DNA of 64,000 nucleotides. Origin: Rhodospirillales bacterium. Its GTDB lineage: Bacteria; Pseudomonadota; Alphaproteobacteria; ATCC43930; CGMCC-115725. The stretch is taken from assembly GCA_028288725.1 (NCBI GenBank), contig JAQGIC010000034.1, positions 46,058 through 110,057 of the forward strand, given 5' to 3'. Every line of letters begins with the position of its first letter. Within the stretch, counting starts at the first letter, position 1. Below, piece after piece: positions 51,701-59,871 of the stretch. The notes beneath the pieces are model-generated. The model saw nothing but the letters and a program-made list of their open reading frames with translations, was not told the origin of the DNA and did not search any database. Made by a program: the position numbers and the translations under genes.

Positions 51701-52187
51701 GGGTCGCCCTGGCCGCGACAGCATTGCCTTCCAGCAGCCGCCGGCCGACCGGACCGCCGGGTCCGCCGGTCAGGCACAGCAGGTCGCCGCTCAAGGCGGC
51801 GAGATCATCCATCGATACCTGCGGCGTCTCGGCGCCGTCGGTCTCCATGAAGGATTTCGAGACGAGCTCGATCAGATTGCGATAGCCGGCCTCGTTCTGA
51901 CACAGCAGGACGACCGGTTCCGGGTCGGGCGGCCCCTTGTTCTGCCGCCCCTGCTCCTGAGCCGGCGCGCGGATGCCCAGTTCGCAGCCGATGATCGGCT
52001 GAATGCCCTCGCCCGACAGCGTGACCGAGAATTCGAGCGCGCCGAACAGGTTGCCGGCGTCGGTCACCGCGACCGCCGGCATCTCCTGTTTCTTGCAGAG
52101 GCCGTAAAGCTCTTTGATTTTGATGGCGCCGGCGGACAGCGAATAGGCGGAGTGAACCCTGAGATGGACGAAATCCGCATGCGCCAT
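48711..52187 (-). CDS. dnaE: DNA polymerase III subunit alpha
   Basis: A 1158-residue replicative polymerase: PHP domain from the start (FVHLRVHSAYSLSAGAIKI), catalytic aspartates in SMPDFDVDFCQDRRDEV near 410, HASTHAAGVVIGD, thumb and finger regions, helix-hairpin-helix near 830-880, and an OB-fold near 1005 (VRLAGIVGARKERTSAKGN). This is the DnaE1 type. It lies 1 base after lolD, so the lolC-lolD-dnaE order is tight. No SOS box is seen before it. Confidence 0.97.
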   Translation of the reverse strand: MAHADFVHLRVHSAYSLSAGAIKIKELYGLCKKQEMPAVAVTDAGNLFGALEFSVTLSGEGIQPIIGCELGIRAPAQEQGRQNKGPPDPEPVVLLCQNEAGYRNLIELVSKSFMETDGAETPQVSMDDLAALSGDLLCLTGGPGGPVGRRLLEGNAVAARATLERLARMFPNRLYVELMRHGMPEEDRIEGALVDLAYAQDIPLVATNNVFFAQRDFYEAHDVLLCIAEGVTVNVTERRRLTPEHHFKSAAEMRQLFVDLPEACDNTLVIARRCSFWVKKIKPILPPFPTESGRGEVAELRAMSHEGLTDRLNLQVFPVQPPDADRAAIEKKYRDRLDYELGVIETMGYPGYFLIVADFIQWGKRQGIPVGPGRGSGASSVVAWALTITDIDPIKFGLFFERFLNPERVSMPDFDVDFCQDRRDEVIRYVQQKYGRDRVAQIITFGKLQARAVLRDVGRVLQMPYGQIDKISKLVPNNPAAPVTLQQALDGDEQLRAMRDGDEAVGRLISLAIRLEGLYRHASTHAAGVVIGDRPLNKLLALYRDPRSDMPVTQFNMKYVEDAGLVKFDFLGLKTLTVIDRAVQLVNQRGTPLEVLTMPLDDQGTFEMLTRGETVGVFQFEGAGMRDLLKKLRPNKFEDLIAVVSLYRPGPMDSIPEYIAVKHGLQPADYMHPAIQHILEETYGVMTYQEQVMQIAQVLGGYTLGGADLLRRAMGKKIKAEMDAQRKLFQDGAAKNGVDTATAELIFDKMAKFAGYGFNKGHAAPYALIAYQTAYLKANHPVELMAASMTLDLGNTDKLNVFRQELQRMGVKLLPPDINRSQVEFSVEGTGEDAAIRYALAAVKGVGAQAMTEIVAERTRKGPFKDLFDFAERLDSRQFNKRQFENLAKAGAFDQLNANRAQSFASAEVIMRQAAAAAEERSTSQLGFFGGAGGVTLKKPPLPPVAEWPSMDRLSQEFEAIGFYLSAHPLDPYETALKRLGVVPSGKLVAHLQSGKPGRVRLAGIVGARKERTSAKGNRFAFVGMSDLTGMFEVMLFSEILAQARPLLDSGQPLLITCDAKLEEDNVRLNGQAIDTLDNAAAASSAGLRVVLQDPKAIDAMKAVFLRDAGKGKTGRVRLVVPADRREVELTLPGFFPIGGQTRASVKAIPGVADVSDF

Positions 52188-52188
52188 G

Positions 52189-52875
52189 TCAGCTCCGTTC
52201 GACCAGGACGCCGTCCTCCAACGTCACGATCCGATCCATGCGCCGGGCCAGCTCCAGATTATGGGTCGCGATCAGCGCGCCCAGCCCGACGTTGCGCACG
52301 ATCGCGACCAGCGCGTTCATGACGTCGTCGGCCGTGTGATGATCCAGATTGCCGGTCGGCTCGTCGCCGATCAAGACGCGCGGCGCGTTGGCGAGCGCGC
52401 GCACGATCGCGACTCGTTGCTGTTCGCCGCCGGACAGTTGGGCCGGGCGGTGGCCGGCGCGCTTTGCCAGGCCCACCATCGCCAGCAATTCCATCGCCCG
52501 CGCCCGCGACTCGGGTTTGGACAGGCCGGCGATCATCTGCGGCAGCATGACGTTTTCGACCGCGCTGAATTCCGGCAGCAGATGGTGGAACTGATAGACG
52601 AAGCCGATGGCGGTCCGGCGCATGGCGGTCCGCTCGCCGTCGCCCATGCGGCCGCAATCTCGGCCTTCGAGCCAGACCTGGCCGCCGTCGGGCCGTTCCA
52701 GCAGGCCCGCCACATGCAGCAGGGTCGATTTGCCGGCGCCGGAGGGACCGACCAGCGCGACCAGTTCGCCGGGCTGCAGCGTCAGCGTCGCGCCGCGCAG
52801 CACCGGCAGCGGCTCGCCCGCCTGATGGTAGGTGCGCTGGATGTCGATCAGATGCAGGGCGGCGGTATCACTCAT
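52189..52875 (-). CDS. lolD: Lipoprotein-releasing ABC transporter ATP-binding protein LolD
   Basis: A 228-residue ABC ATPase with Walker [11 protein letters not shown]-loop [19 protein letters not shown], signature [11 protein letters not shown], Walker B VLIGDEP and the H-loop in ATHNLELA. The LLPEF segment after the Q-loop is typical of LolD. It powers extraction of lipoproteins from the inner membrane. Its start overlaps lolC by 8 bases. Confidence 0.95.
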   Translation of the reverse strand: MSDTAALHLIDIQRTYHQAGEPLPVLRGATLTLQPGELVALVGPSGAGKSTLLHVAGLLERPDGGQVWLEGRDCGRMGDGERTAMRRTAIGFVYQFHHLLPEFSAVENVMLPQMIAGLSKPESRARAMELLAMVGLAKRAGHRPAQLSGGEQQRVAIVRALANAPRVLIGDEPTGNLDHHTADDVMNALVAIVRNVGLGALIATHNLELARRMDRIVTLEDGVLVERS

Positions 52876-54112
52876 AGCGCAGCGCCTCGACCGGATCGAG
52901 CCGGGCGGCCCGCCAGGATGGGTAGATCGTCGCCAGGAACGACAGCGCGAAAGCCATGCCGACCACCAAGCCGACCTCGCCCGGCTCGACCTTGGCCGGC
53001 AGGGTCGACAGGAAATAGATCTCGCTGTTGAACAGATTGGTGCCGGTGAAGTGTTGCAGGAGCTGGCGGATCGCCTCGATATTTTCCGAAAAGGCGAGAC
53101 CAAGGCCGAAGCCCAGAATCGTGCCCAGCACGCCGACCGAGGCTCCGGCCAGGAAGAAGATGCGCAAGATCATGCCCTGGGTCGCCCCCATGGTGCGCAG
53201 GATGGCGATATCCTTGGTCTTGTCCTTCACCAGCATGATCATGCTGGAGATGATGTTGAAGGCCGCGACCACGATGATCAGGGTCAGGATCAGGAACATC
53301 ACGTTCCGTTCGGTCTGTATGGCGTTGAAATAGGCCGACTGCTGCTGCGTCCAATCCAGCACGCGCGTCGTCGGCCCGGCGGCCTGGCGCACCTGCTGGG
53401 TGATCGGCACGATATTGTCCGGATCCTTGACGAAGACCTCGAGCGAGGTCGCGGCGTTCGGCACCTTGAAGAACAATTGCGCGGACGCCAGCGGCATCAG
53501 CACCAGACTGCTGTCATATTGATACTGCCCGACGTTGAAGATGGCGGCGATCTTATAGGTCTTGACCCGCGGCGTGGTGCCGAACGCGGTCGGGTTGCCG
53601 TCGGGCGACAGCAGCGTCAGCGCGTCGCCCAGCCGCACCCCCATGTTCCGCGCCAGCTCGTTGCCGATCATGATCGCGTCCTCGTCGACCGCGTCGAGCG
53701 AACCCGCCTCGATATGGCTGGCAATCAGCGGCTGGCTCTTCAGATCGGCGACGCTCTCGCCCCGGACCAGCGCGCCGATCGCGTGGCCGCTGGACGAGAC
53801 CAGCACCTGGCCTTCGACCAGCGGGTGCACCGCGACCACGCCCGGCACGAGCGCGATCTTGTTGCTGATGGCATCGAAGTTGCCGAGGCTGCCCGACGCG
53901 CCATAGACGGCGAGATGGCCGTTCACGCCCAGGATTTTGCCGAGGAATTCCTCGCGGAAACCGTTCATGACCGACATCACGATGATCAGCGTGGCCACCC
54001 CCAGGCCGATGCCGAGCAGCGAAAAGCCTGCGATGACCGAAATGAAGCCTTCCTGACGCCTGGCTCTCAGATAGCGGAAGGCGATCATCCGCTCGAATGT
54101 GCCGAAGATCAT
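52868..54112 (-). CDS. lolC: Lipoprotein-releasing ABC transporter permease LolC/LolE
   Basis: A 414-residue MacB/FtsX-type permease: one N-terminal membrane helix ([21 protein letters not shown], split across about 22-45), a large periplasmic domain, and three C-terminal helices, with [20 protein letters not shown] at the start and [20 protein letters not shown] near the end. A single permease gene as here usually forms a homodimer. MIFGTFERM at 54112 is chosen over longer frames. Confidence 0.94.
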   Translation of the reverse strand: MIFGTFERMIAFRYLRARRQEGFISVIAGFSLLGIGLGVATLIIVMSVMNGFREEFLGKILGVNGHLAVYGASGSLGNFDAISNKIALVPGVVAVHPLVEGQVLVSSSGHAIGALVRGESVADLKSQPLIASHIEAGSLDAVDEDAIMIGNELARNMGVRLGDALTLLSPDGNPTAFGTTPRVKTYKIAAIFNVGQYQYDSSLVLMPLASAQLFFKVPNAATSLEVFVKDPDNIVPITQQVRQAAGPTTRVLDWTQQQSAYFNAIQTERNVMFLILTLIIVVAAFNIISSMIMLVKDKTKDIAILRTMGATQGMILRIFFLAGASVGVLGTILGFGLGLAFSENIEAIRQLLQHFTGTNLFNSEIYFLSTLPAKVEPGEVGLVVGMAFALSFLATIYPSWRAARLDPVEALRYE

Positions 54113-54276
54113 GGTCGGATCGAACTCTCGGGAAAGGGAGGCTGCGGGACGGACGCGACGGTATCCCGTGGAATTGTGGCGGGACTGTAGGCGAAGCCGC
54201 TCCGCCCTGTCCATGGCGCCGCAATCTGGAGTGACACCTTGTCGGTCCGGCGGCCGTGCCCCATCTTAGCCCGACC

Positions 54277-55401
54277 ATGACAGATCCCACTCCCGCCCTC
54301 TTCCGCCCGATCGCGCTCCGCGGCCTCGACCTGGCCAATCGCATCGTGATCGCCCCCATGTGCCAGTATAGCGCGCGCGACGGCGTCGCCCAGGATTGGC
54401 ATCTCCAGCACCTGGGCAGCCTCGCCCTGAGCGGCGCCGGCCTGGTCATGACCGAGGCGACCGCCGTGGAGGCGGAGGGGCGGATCACGCTCGGCTGCCT
54501 TGGTCTCTATGACGAGCGGACCGAGGAAGCGCTGACGCGCACGATCGCCGGCATCCGCGGTTTCGCCTCGACGCCGATCGGCATGCAGCTGGGCCATGCC
54601 GGGCGCAAAGCCGCATCCCACGTGCCGTGGCACGGCGGCGGCCCGCTCGACCCCGATGAAGGTGCCTGGCGGCCGTCGGGCGCCTCGCCGCTGCCCAATC
54701 TGGACCTGTGGCAGACGCCGGAGGAACTGGATGAGGCCGGCCTCGCCCGCGTCAAGGCCGCTTTCGTCTCGGCTACGCAACGAGCGATGCGCGCGGGCAT
54801 CGATCTGCTGGAGCTGCATGGCGCCCATGGCTATCTGCTGCACACCTTCCTGTCGCCGCTGTCGAACCGGCGCACGGACGGCTATGGCGGCAGCCGGGTC
54901 AACCGCATGCGTTTCCCCTTGGAAGTCTTCGACGCCGTCCGCGCCGTCTGGCCCGCCGACAAGCCCCTGGGCATGCGCGTCTCGGCGACCGACTGGCTCG
55001 ACGACGGCCTGACGATCGGCGACACGATCGCCTTCGGCCATGAACTGAAGGCGCGCGGCGTCGATTATGTCTGCGTATCGAGCGGCGGTATCGGCCGGCC
55101 CCGCATCCCGGTCGCCGAAGGCTATCAGGTGCCGCTGGCCCGCCAGTTCCGCGCCGAGACGGGCATCGTCACCCGCGCCGTCGGCATGATCGCCAACCCG
55201 GACCATGCGGAGCGGATCCTGACCGGGCAGGACGCCGACATGGTGGCTCTCGCCCGGGCCGTGATCGACGACCCGCGCTGGCCCTGGCACGCTGCCGCGA
55301 GCCTCGGCACCAGGATCACCTATCCGCCGCAATATGAACGCGGTGCCCCTGCCCTATGGCCCGGATTCGGTCTCGCTCATGGATCGGCGGCCGCTCAATA
55401 G
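54277..55401 (+). CDS. NADH:flavin oxidoreductase, Old Yellow Enzyme family (YqjM-like)
   Basis: A 374-residue FMN-binding TIM barrel with RIVIAPMCQYSARDG (YqjM-type redox-tuning cysteine), MTEATAV, QLGHAGRKA with substrate-binding His, ELHGAHGYLLHTFLSPLSN and the phosphate loop GMIANPDHAERIL. It reduces activated C=C bonds with NAD(P)H; the physiological substrate is unknown. It starts divergently from lolC. An upstream GTG at 54256 is possible but ATG 54277 aligns with family starts. Confidence 0.93.
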   Translation: MTDPTPALFRPIALRGLDLANRIVIAPMCQYSARDGVAQDWHLQHLGSLALSGAGLVMTEATAVEAEGRITLGCLGLYDERTEEALTRTIAGIRGFASTPIGMQLGHAGRKAASHVPWHGGGPLDPDEGAWRPSGASPLPNLDLWQTPEELDEAGLARVKAAFVSATQRAMRAGIDLLELHGAHGYLLHTFLSPLSNRRTDGYGGSRVNRMRFPLEVFDAVRAVWPADKPLGMRVSATDWLDDGLTIGDTIAFGHELKARGVDYVCVSSGGIGRPRIPVAEGYQVPLARQFRAETGIVTRAVGMIANPDHAERILTGQDADMVALARAVIDDPRWPWHAAASLGTRITYPPQYERGAPALWPGFGLAHGSAAAQ

Positions 55402-55535
55402 TCAGGCATCTCACGGGCGCGCAGTGACATGCATTTTTTTTGTGCAGTCGATTGCCCCACTGTCATCGAGCCATGCGATTTTTCCCGCAATTCTGCAAAA
55501 AAACGCGTGACGGGTCTGCCGATTATTCGTACAGT

Positions 55536-55694
55536 CCTCCAACAAAAAGAAGGCCCGCACCATTGCTGGCACAGGCCTGAGTTTAGGGAGGAACCGCAGC
55601 TAGCTTCCGGCACGAACCGGAAGCAGCTACAAAAACAATTCTGCCCAAAGGCAGAGCACAATGGCAAGAGCCTTTGGCCCTTGCCATTTTTTTT
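55536..55694 (+). ncRNA. Candidate small RNA or leader element with rho-independent terminator
   Basis: Successive structures: CCTCC (55536-55540) can close on GGAGG (55587-55591) around AGGCC/GGCCT (55551-55555, 55574-55578); a 12-pair hairpin with one bulge (55598-55610 with 55617-55628); TCTGCC/GGCAGA (55640-55655); and a terminator stem AATGGCAAG (55660-55668) with CTTGCCATT (55680-55688) running into eight T (55687-55694). The terminator lies 39 bases before the FAH-family ATG, so this is either a free small RNA or an attenuating leader. No known family was recognised. Confidence 0.55.
55660..55694 (+). terminator. Rho-independent terminator upstream of the FAH-family gene
   Basis: A 9-base perfect stem (55660-55668 with 55680-55688), with a further inner GCC/GGC pairing, followed directly by T8. 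This is the most canonical intrinsic terminator in the window. Confidence 0.85.
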
Positions 55695-55732
55695 GTCATT
55701 TTTTTGACTCCCAAATCACTCAGAGGACCGCA

Positions 55733-56635
55733 ATGCGCTTTGCCAGTTTTGTTCATGCCGGCCAGCAGAGCTATGGCGTCCTGGTCCCGGGAAACGGCAT
55801 CCTGAATTTGCCGGCGGCGGCCAAAGCTGCCGGTCTGAGCCTGCCGCCCGATTTTCTGGGCCTGCTGGCTGCCGGCTCGCCGGCCCTCCTCACGGTCCGC
55901 TCGCTCCTGGAACGAGGGCACGCCTTCCATGATCTCGGGGAGGTTCGACTGACTGCGCCGATCCCGCGGCCGGGCAAGAACGTCTTCTGCGTCGGCCGCA
56001 ATTATCTCGATCATGTGGCAGAAGGATACCGCGCGCGCGGGACCGAGACGAAATTGCCCGAGGCACCGCAATTCTTCACAAAGCCGCCGACCGCGGTGAT
56101 CGGTCCGGACGAGCCGTTTGAACTCGACGAGACGATCAGCCGCAAGATGGACTATGAGGTCGAGTTGGCGCTGATCATCGGCACCGCCGGCCGCGATATC
56201 CCGGCCGAGCGGGCCTGGGACCACATCTTCGGCTTCACCATCCTCAACGACATCACCGCGCGCGACCTGCAGCGCCGCCACGAGCAATGGTTCAAGGGCA
56301 AGGGCCTTGACCGGTCCTGCCCGATGGGACCCTTCGTGGTCACGCGCGACGAGATCGCCGATCCCGGCCAGCTCGAACTGTCGCTGACCGTCAATGGCCA
56401 GCTGCGCCAGCGCGCCAAAGTCGCGCAGATGATCTTCCCGATCCCCGACATCATCGCCTCGCTGTCGGCTGGGCTGACGCTGGAGCCGGGCGACATCATA
56501 GCGACCGGCACGCCGTCGGGCGTCGGCTATGCCATGGATCCGCCGAATTACCTGACGGCGGGCGACGAGGTCGTTTGCGAAATCTCGGATATCGGCCGGC
56601 TGGTGACGCCGATCACCGCCTACAAGCGCAGTTGA
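55733..56635 (+). CDS. Fumarylacetoacetate hydrolase family protein
   Basis: A 300-residue protein with an N-terminal domain (MRFASFVHAGQQSYGVL) and a C-terminal FAH fold: KNVFCVGRNYLDHV, PQFFTKPPTAVIGPDE, the metal ligands in MDYEVELALIIG and FGFTILNDITARDLQ, KGLDRSCPMGPFVV and IATGTPSGVGYAMDPP. The family hydrolyses or decarboxylates 2-oxo acids such as acylpyruvates; the exact substrate is unclear. ATG at 55733 follows GAGGA. It ends exactly where the convergent tag gene ends. Confidence 0.93.
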   Translation: MRFASFVHAGQQSYGVLVPGNGILNLPAAAKAAGLSLPPDFLGLLAAGSPALLTVRSLLERGHAFHDLGEVRLTAPIPRPGKNVFCVGRNYLDHVAEGYRARGTETKLPEAPQFFTKPPTAVIGPDEPFELDETISRKMDYEVELALIIGTAGRDIPAERAWDHIFGFTILNDITARDLQRRHEQWFKGKGLDRSCPMGPFVVTRDEIADPGQLELSLTVNGQLRQRAKVAQMIFPIPDIIASLSAGLTLEPGDIIATGTPSGVGYAMDPPNYLTAGDEVVCEISDIGRLVTPITAYKRS

Positions 56636-57190
56636 TCAGGCCGGTGCCGAACCGGCATCGGCCCAGCGCGGCTTCAGCGCCAGAACCTCGTCATAGCGCG
56701 GACAGCCGGGCGCATGGGCGCCCGGCAGGTAGCCCAGACTCATCAGAAACTCGCCGACGATTTCGCCGCCGGTGAAGCGGAACGTCCTGCCGAACAGCTT
56801 GACCCATTCGGGTTTGCTGAGCGGGTGATGCTTGTCGAGCCAGGCGGCGAACGAGCCGTGCTCGGCGATGATCGCCTGCAGCCGCCTGGCATTCTCGATC
56901 GCGGCCGCGACCTTCAGCCGGTTGCGAATGATGCCCGCGTCGGCCAGCAGGCGCGCCACATCCGCCTCGCCATAGGCCGCGACCTTGCCGATGTCGAAGC
57001 CTTCATAGGCGGCGATGAAGGCCGCGCGCTTTTTCAGGATGGTCAGCCAGGACAGGCCGGCCTGGTTGATTTCCAGCACCAATCGCTCGAACAGCACCCG
57101 GTCGTCGCGCTGCGGAAAGCCGTATTCCGTGTCGTGATAGGGCGCGTGGAACGGATGGCCGGGTGCCGCGTCGCAATAGGTCATGGCCAT
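56636..57190 (-). CDS. tag: DNA-3-methyladenine glycosylase I
   Basis: A 184-residue Tag protein. The zinc site is visible as the N-terminal cysteine and histidine in YCDAAPGHPFHAPYHDTEYG and the C-terminal pair in HAPGCPRYDE; FERLVLEINQAGLSWLTIL and KKRAAFIAAYEGFDIGKVAA are family blocks. It removes 3-methyladenine from DNA. MAMTYCD at 57190 (or 57184) is chosen. Its stop is immediately next to the convergent FAH-family stop. Confidence 0.94.
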   Translation of the reverse strand: MAMTYCDAAPGHPFHAPYHDTEYGFPQRDDRVLFERLVLEINQAGLSWLTILKKRAAFIAAYEGFDIGKVAAYGEADVARLLADAGIIRNRLKVAAAIENARRLQAIIAEHGSFAAWLDKHHPLSKPEWVKLFGRTFRFTGGEIVGEFLMSLGYLPGAHAPGCPRYDEVLALKPRWADAGSAPA

Positions 57191-57192
57191 GA

Positions 57193-57429
57193 TCAATCGC
57201 CCCGGAACGAGATATAGGGCGAGGTTACCAGCCAATAGATCCCGAGGAAAATCACCGTGGTGATGCCGGTGGTCAGCAGTGCCTTGAACTTCAGGCGCGG
57301 ATTGGCCGGCGCACCGGCATCATGGCCCAGATGCTCCTCGCCGGCTCGGCGGACGCCGATCGGCAGCACGCAGAAGATCACCAGCCACCAGGTGATGGTG
57401 TAGACGACGATGCCCTCGACCCAATTCAT
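57193..57429 (-). CDS. DUF1467 family membrane protein
   Basis: A 78-residue protein with two membrane helices (about 7-25, VVYTITWWLVIFCVLPIGV, and 51-68) and the linking motif VRRAGEEHLGHDAGAP. This matches DUF1467, found beside mce in alphaproteobacteria; function unknown. It lies 6 bases after mce and 2 before tag, so tag is probably cotranscribed. Confidence 0.9.
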   Translation of the reverse strand: MNWVEGIVVYTITWWLVIFCVLPIGVRRAGEEHLGHDAGAPANPRLKFKALLTTGITTVIFLGIYWLVTSPYISFRGD

Positions 57430-57435
57430 GGCGGA

Positions 57436-57840
57436 TCAGGCCTGTTCCAGCTCGACGAGCGTGCCGCAGAAATCCTTGGGATGCAGGAACAGCACCGGCT
57501 TGTCATGGGCGCCGATCTTGGGCTCGCCATCGCCCAGCACGCGGGCGCCCTCGGCCTTCAGCCGGTCGCGCGCCGCCAGAATGTCGTCGACCTCGTAGCA
57601 GATGTGGTGCATGCCGCCGGCCGGGTTGCGGTCGAGAAAGGCCCGGACCGGGGAGCCCTCTCCCAGCGGCTCCAGCAACTCGATCTTGGTGTTCGGCAAT
57701 TCGACGAACACCACGGTCACACCATGGGCCGGCTGCGGCACCGGTGCCGAAACCTTGCCGCCCAGCGTATCGGCATAGAGCCGGCTGGCCGCCGCCAGAT
57801 CCGGCACGACGATGGCGACATGGTTGAGCCGTCCGATCAT
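57436..57840 (-). CDS. mce: Methylmalonyl-CoA epimerase
   Basis: A 134-residue glyoxalase-fold protein with MIGRLNHVAIVVPDL (first metal histidine), PVRAFLDRNPAGGMHHICYEV (second histidine) and VLFLHPKDFCGTLVELEQA (metal glutamate). It interconverts methylmalonyl-CoA epimers in propionyl-CoA breakdown. It lies downstream of rnj, separated by 85 bases with a hairpin. Confidence 0.95.
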   Translation of the reverse strand: MIGRLNHVAIVVPDLAAASRLYADTLGGKVSAPVPQPAHGVTVVFVELPNTKIELLEPLGEGSPVRAFLDRNPAGGMHHICYEVDDILAARDRLKAEGARVLGDGEPKIGAHDKPVLFLHPKDFCGTLVELEQA

Positions 57841-57896
57841 GCTGCTTCCTTCCCCTCGTTTCCCATCCTGGATGCACCGGATCGAGACCGACCGCG

Positions 57897-57922
57897 GGAT
57901 CCGATTGGCCGCAATCGGATCC
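57897..57922 (-). terminator. Hairpin downstream of rnj
   Basis: GGATCCGATTG (57897-57907) and CAATCGGATCC (57912-57922) form an 11-base perfect stem, starting 3 bases after the rnj stop. There is no T-tract. Its ATCCGATT core recalls the tpiA 3' hairpin. Confidence 0.5.
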
Positions 57923-57925
57923 GCT

Positions 57926-59626
57926 TTAGACGCGGACCACGTGAACCTCGGTCACCGGCTTCTTGCCGAGACTGTTGCTGAGCATGCGGCGAATGGCGAG
58001 CCGCGTCGTCTCGCGCACCGCCTCGTCCTCCATCTTGGCACCGGCCGGCATGCCGTTGATCGCCTTCTCGACCGCCTTGGTCAGGCTCATGGTGTCCTCG
58101 GCATCCTCGCCGATCAAGCCATGCACCGTGATCTGCGGCAGCGCCAGCACCTTGCCGCGCCGATCGAGCACGATGGTCGCCACGGCCGAGCCGTTGAACG
58201 TCATGCGCAGGCGCATCTTGAAAGCGCCGCCGTCGAGCTGCACCAAATTCTTGCCGTCGAGACCGAGCCGGCCGGTCTCGACCTGGTCGATCACCTTGGC
58301 CGGCCCGGGCGCCAGGCGCACCATTTCGCCATTCTCGATGATCACGGTCTGCGGCACCTGGCAATCCTCGGCCAGTTGCGCGTGCGCGATCAGGTGGCGC
58401 GCTTCGCCATGAACCGGCAAGGCGACCTTCGGCCGCACCATCTGGTACATGCGCGACAGCTCGTCACGGGCCGGATGACCCGAGACATGGACGAAATGCT
58501 CGTCGTCGGTCACGACCTTGACGCCCATCTTCGCCAGCTGGTTCTGCAACCGGCCGATCGGGCGCTCGTTGCCTGGGATGACGCGGGACGAAAAGATCAC
58601 CGTGTCGCCGGCGTCGAGCGAGATGTTCTGATGGTCGTTGCCGGCGATGCGGGTCAAAGCCGAGCGCGGCTCGCCCTGGCTGCCGGTGCAGATCAGCAGC
58701 ACCTTGTCGCGCGGCAGCTCGGCCGCCTCTTCGTCGGTGATGAAGGCGGCCGTGCCGTCCAGATAGCCGTTCTCGCGCGCGGCCTGTTCCATGCGCCAGA
58801 GCGACCGGCCCACCAGCGCCACCTGGCGGCCATGGGCGGCGCCGGCGGCGGCGGCCGATTGCAGGCGCGCGACGTTGGAGGCGAAGCAGGCGATGGCGAC
58901 GCGATTGTCATAGCGGCCGACCAGCTCGATCAGCGATTCGCGCACGTCGGCCTCGGAACCGGCCTCGCCGGCGCGCAGCGCATTGGTCGAATCGCCGATC
59001 AGCGCATCGACCCCCTCCTCGCCGAGCCGCGTCAGCGCCGCGAAGTCGGAGGTTTGGCCGACCAGCGGGTTCGGGTCGAACTTCCAGTCGCCGGTATGCA
59101 GGACCGTGCCGGCCGCGGTCCGGATCACCAGCGCGTTCGGCTCCGGGATCGAATGGGTCAGCGAGATCAGCTCGATGTCGAACGGGCCGATGTTGAACCG
59201 GCTGCCGAGCGGCTGTTCGACGATCTTGACCGAATGCAGCAGGCCGGTCTCGGCCAGCTTGAGGCGCAGCACGGACGCGGTGAACGGCGTCGCGTAGATC
59301 GGGCAGCCGAGCCTGGGCCATAGATGGCTGATGGCGCCGATGTGGTCTTCATGCGCATGGGTAATCATCAGGCCGACGAGATCGGCCTTGCGCTCGGCGG
59401 CGAAACTGGGGTCCGCCATGATGATCTCGACGCCCGGCATGGTCTCGTCCGGGAACGAGATGCCGAGATCGACCATCAGCCATTTGCCGCCATAGCCGTA
59501 GAGATTGAGGTTCATGCCGATCTCGCCGGCACCGCCCAACGGCAGGAATACCAACTCGTCGGGCTTGTTGAGTGTCGCGGCCGGCATCGCGGCCACGGAT
59601 TCGAACGTAATGGGTCGTCGTGTCAT
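57926..59626 (-). CDS. rnj: Ribonuclease J
   Basis: A 566-residue beta-CASP metallo-beta-lactamase: LVFLPLGGAGEIGMNLNLYG near 30, metal motif THAHEDHIGAI, TGDWKFDPNP, beta-CASP motifs with CTGSQGEPRSAL, SGHPARDELSRMYQMVRPK and PVHGEARHLIAHAQLA, and a C-terminal dimer domain. It is a 5'-exonuclease and endonuclease for RNA. The start MTRRPITF may instead be MPAATLNK, 13 codons later. Confidence 0.95.
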   Translation of the reverse strand: MTRRPITFESVAAMPAATLNKPDELVFLPLGGAGEIGMNLNLYGYGGKWLMVDLGISFPDETMPGVEIIMADPSFAAERKADLVGLMITHAHEDHIGAISHLWPRLGCPIYATPFTASVLRLKLAETGLLHSVKIVEQPLGSRFNIGPFDIELISLTHSIPEPNALVIRTAAGTVLHTGDWKFDPNPLVGQTSDFAALTRLGEEGVDALIGDSTNALRAGEAGSEADVRESLIELVGRYDNRVAIACFASNVARLQSAAAAGAAHGRQVALVGRSLWRMEQAARENGYLDGTAAFITDEEAAELPRDKVLLICTGSQGEPRSALTRIAGNDHQNISLDAGDTVIFSSRVIPGNERPIGRLQNQLAKMGVKVVTDDEHFVHVSGHPARDELSRMYQMVRPKVALPVHGEARHLIAHAQLAEDCQVPQTVIIENGEMVRLAPGPAKVIDQVETGRLGLDGKNLVQLDGGAFKMRLRMTFNGSAVATIVLDRRGKVLALPQITVHGLIGEDAEDTMSLTKAVEKAINGMPAGAKMEDEAVRETTRLAIRRMLSNSLGKKPVTEVHVVRV

Positions 59627-59871
59627 ATCACCGTATTCTTCAAAAGGATGGGACGCGGGGTCGCCGGATGCGACCCACGTCGAGACCGGAAAGGCGCCGA
59701 CGCAAAGCGGCGCCCGTCTCCCGATCGCTTGGGGTTTCTTGGGATCTCTCGTTCAAGCGCTAACGTCGCGCCGCGCCAATCGGCTCCGATGAGCCAAGGC
59801 GGCAGGCCGCAATCGAATTTCATGGGCCCTATATCGGGATTCCGGGCCGAGCGCGCAACGGCCATCGGCGC
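59627..59871 (-). other. Gap between birA and rnj
   Basis: 245 bases with no gene that I can support. A type III pantothenate kinase gene (coaX) often occupies this position in alphaproteobacteria; no trace of its N-terminal DxGNT-type start or other motif is visible. Reverse-strand leader for rnj. Confidence 0.5.

Larger units (their letters stand above)
55402..55732 (+). promoter_or_regulatory. Non-coding stretch between the OYE and FAH-family genes
   Basis: 331 bases without a credible gene and clearly more AT-rich than the flanks, with several runs of A or T. The right half holds a structured element with a terminator (55536-55694). The left half has T- and A-runs (55431-55440 and around 55497-55503). 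A -10-like GATTAT is at 55521-55526, upstream of the structured part. Confidence 0.6.

Noticed and set aside
49209..52322. 1037-codon forward ORF opposite dnaE
   Set aside because: Its composition (Arg/His/Gln/Asp-rich) is that of a shadow frame, and it covers dnaE, which has all expected motifs.
59623..59865. 80-codon reverse ORF in the birA-rnj gap as a coaX remnant
   Set aside because: The translation has no pantothenate kinase motif and is Arg/Pro-rich like random GC-rich frames.
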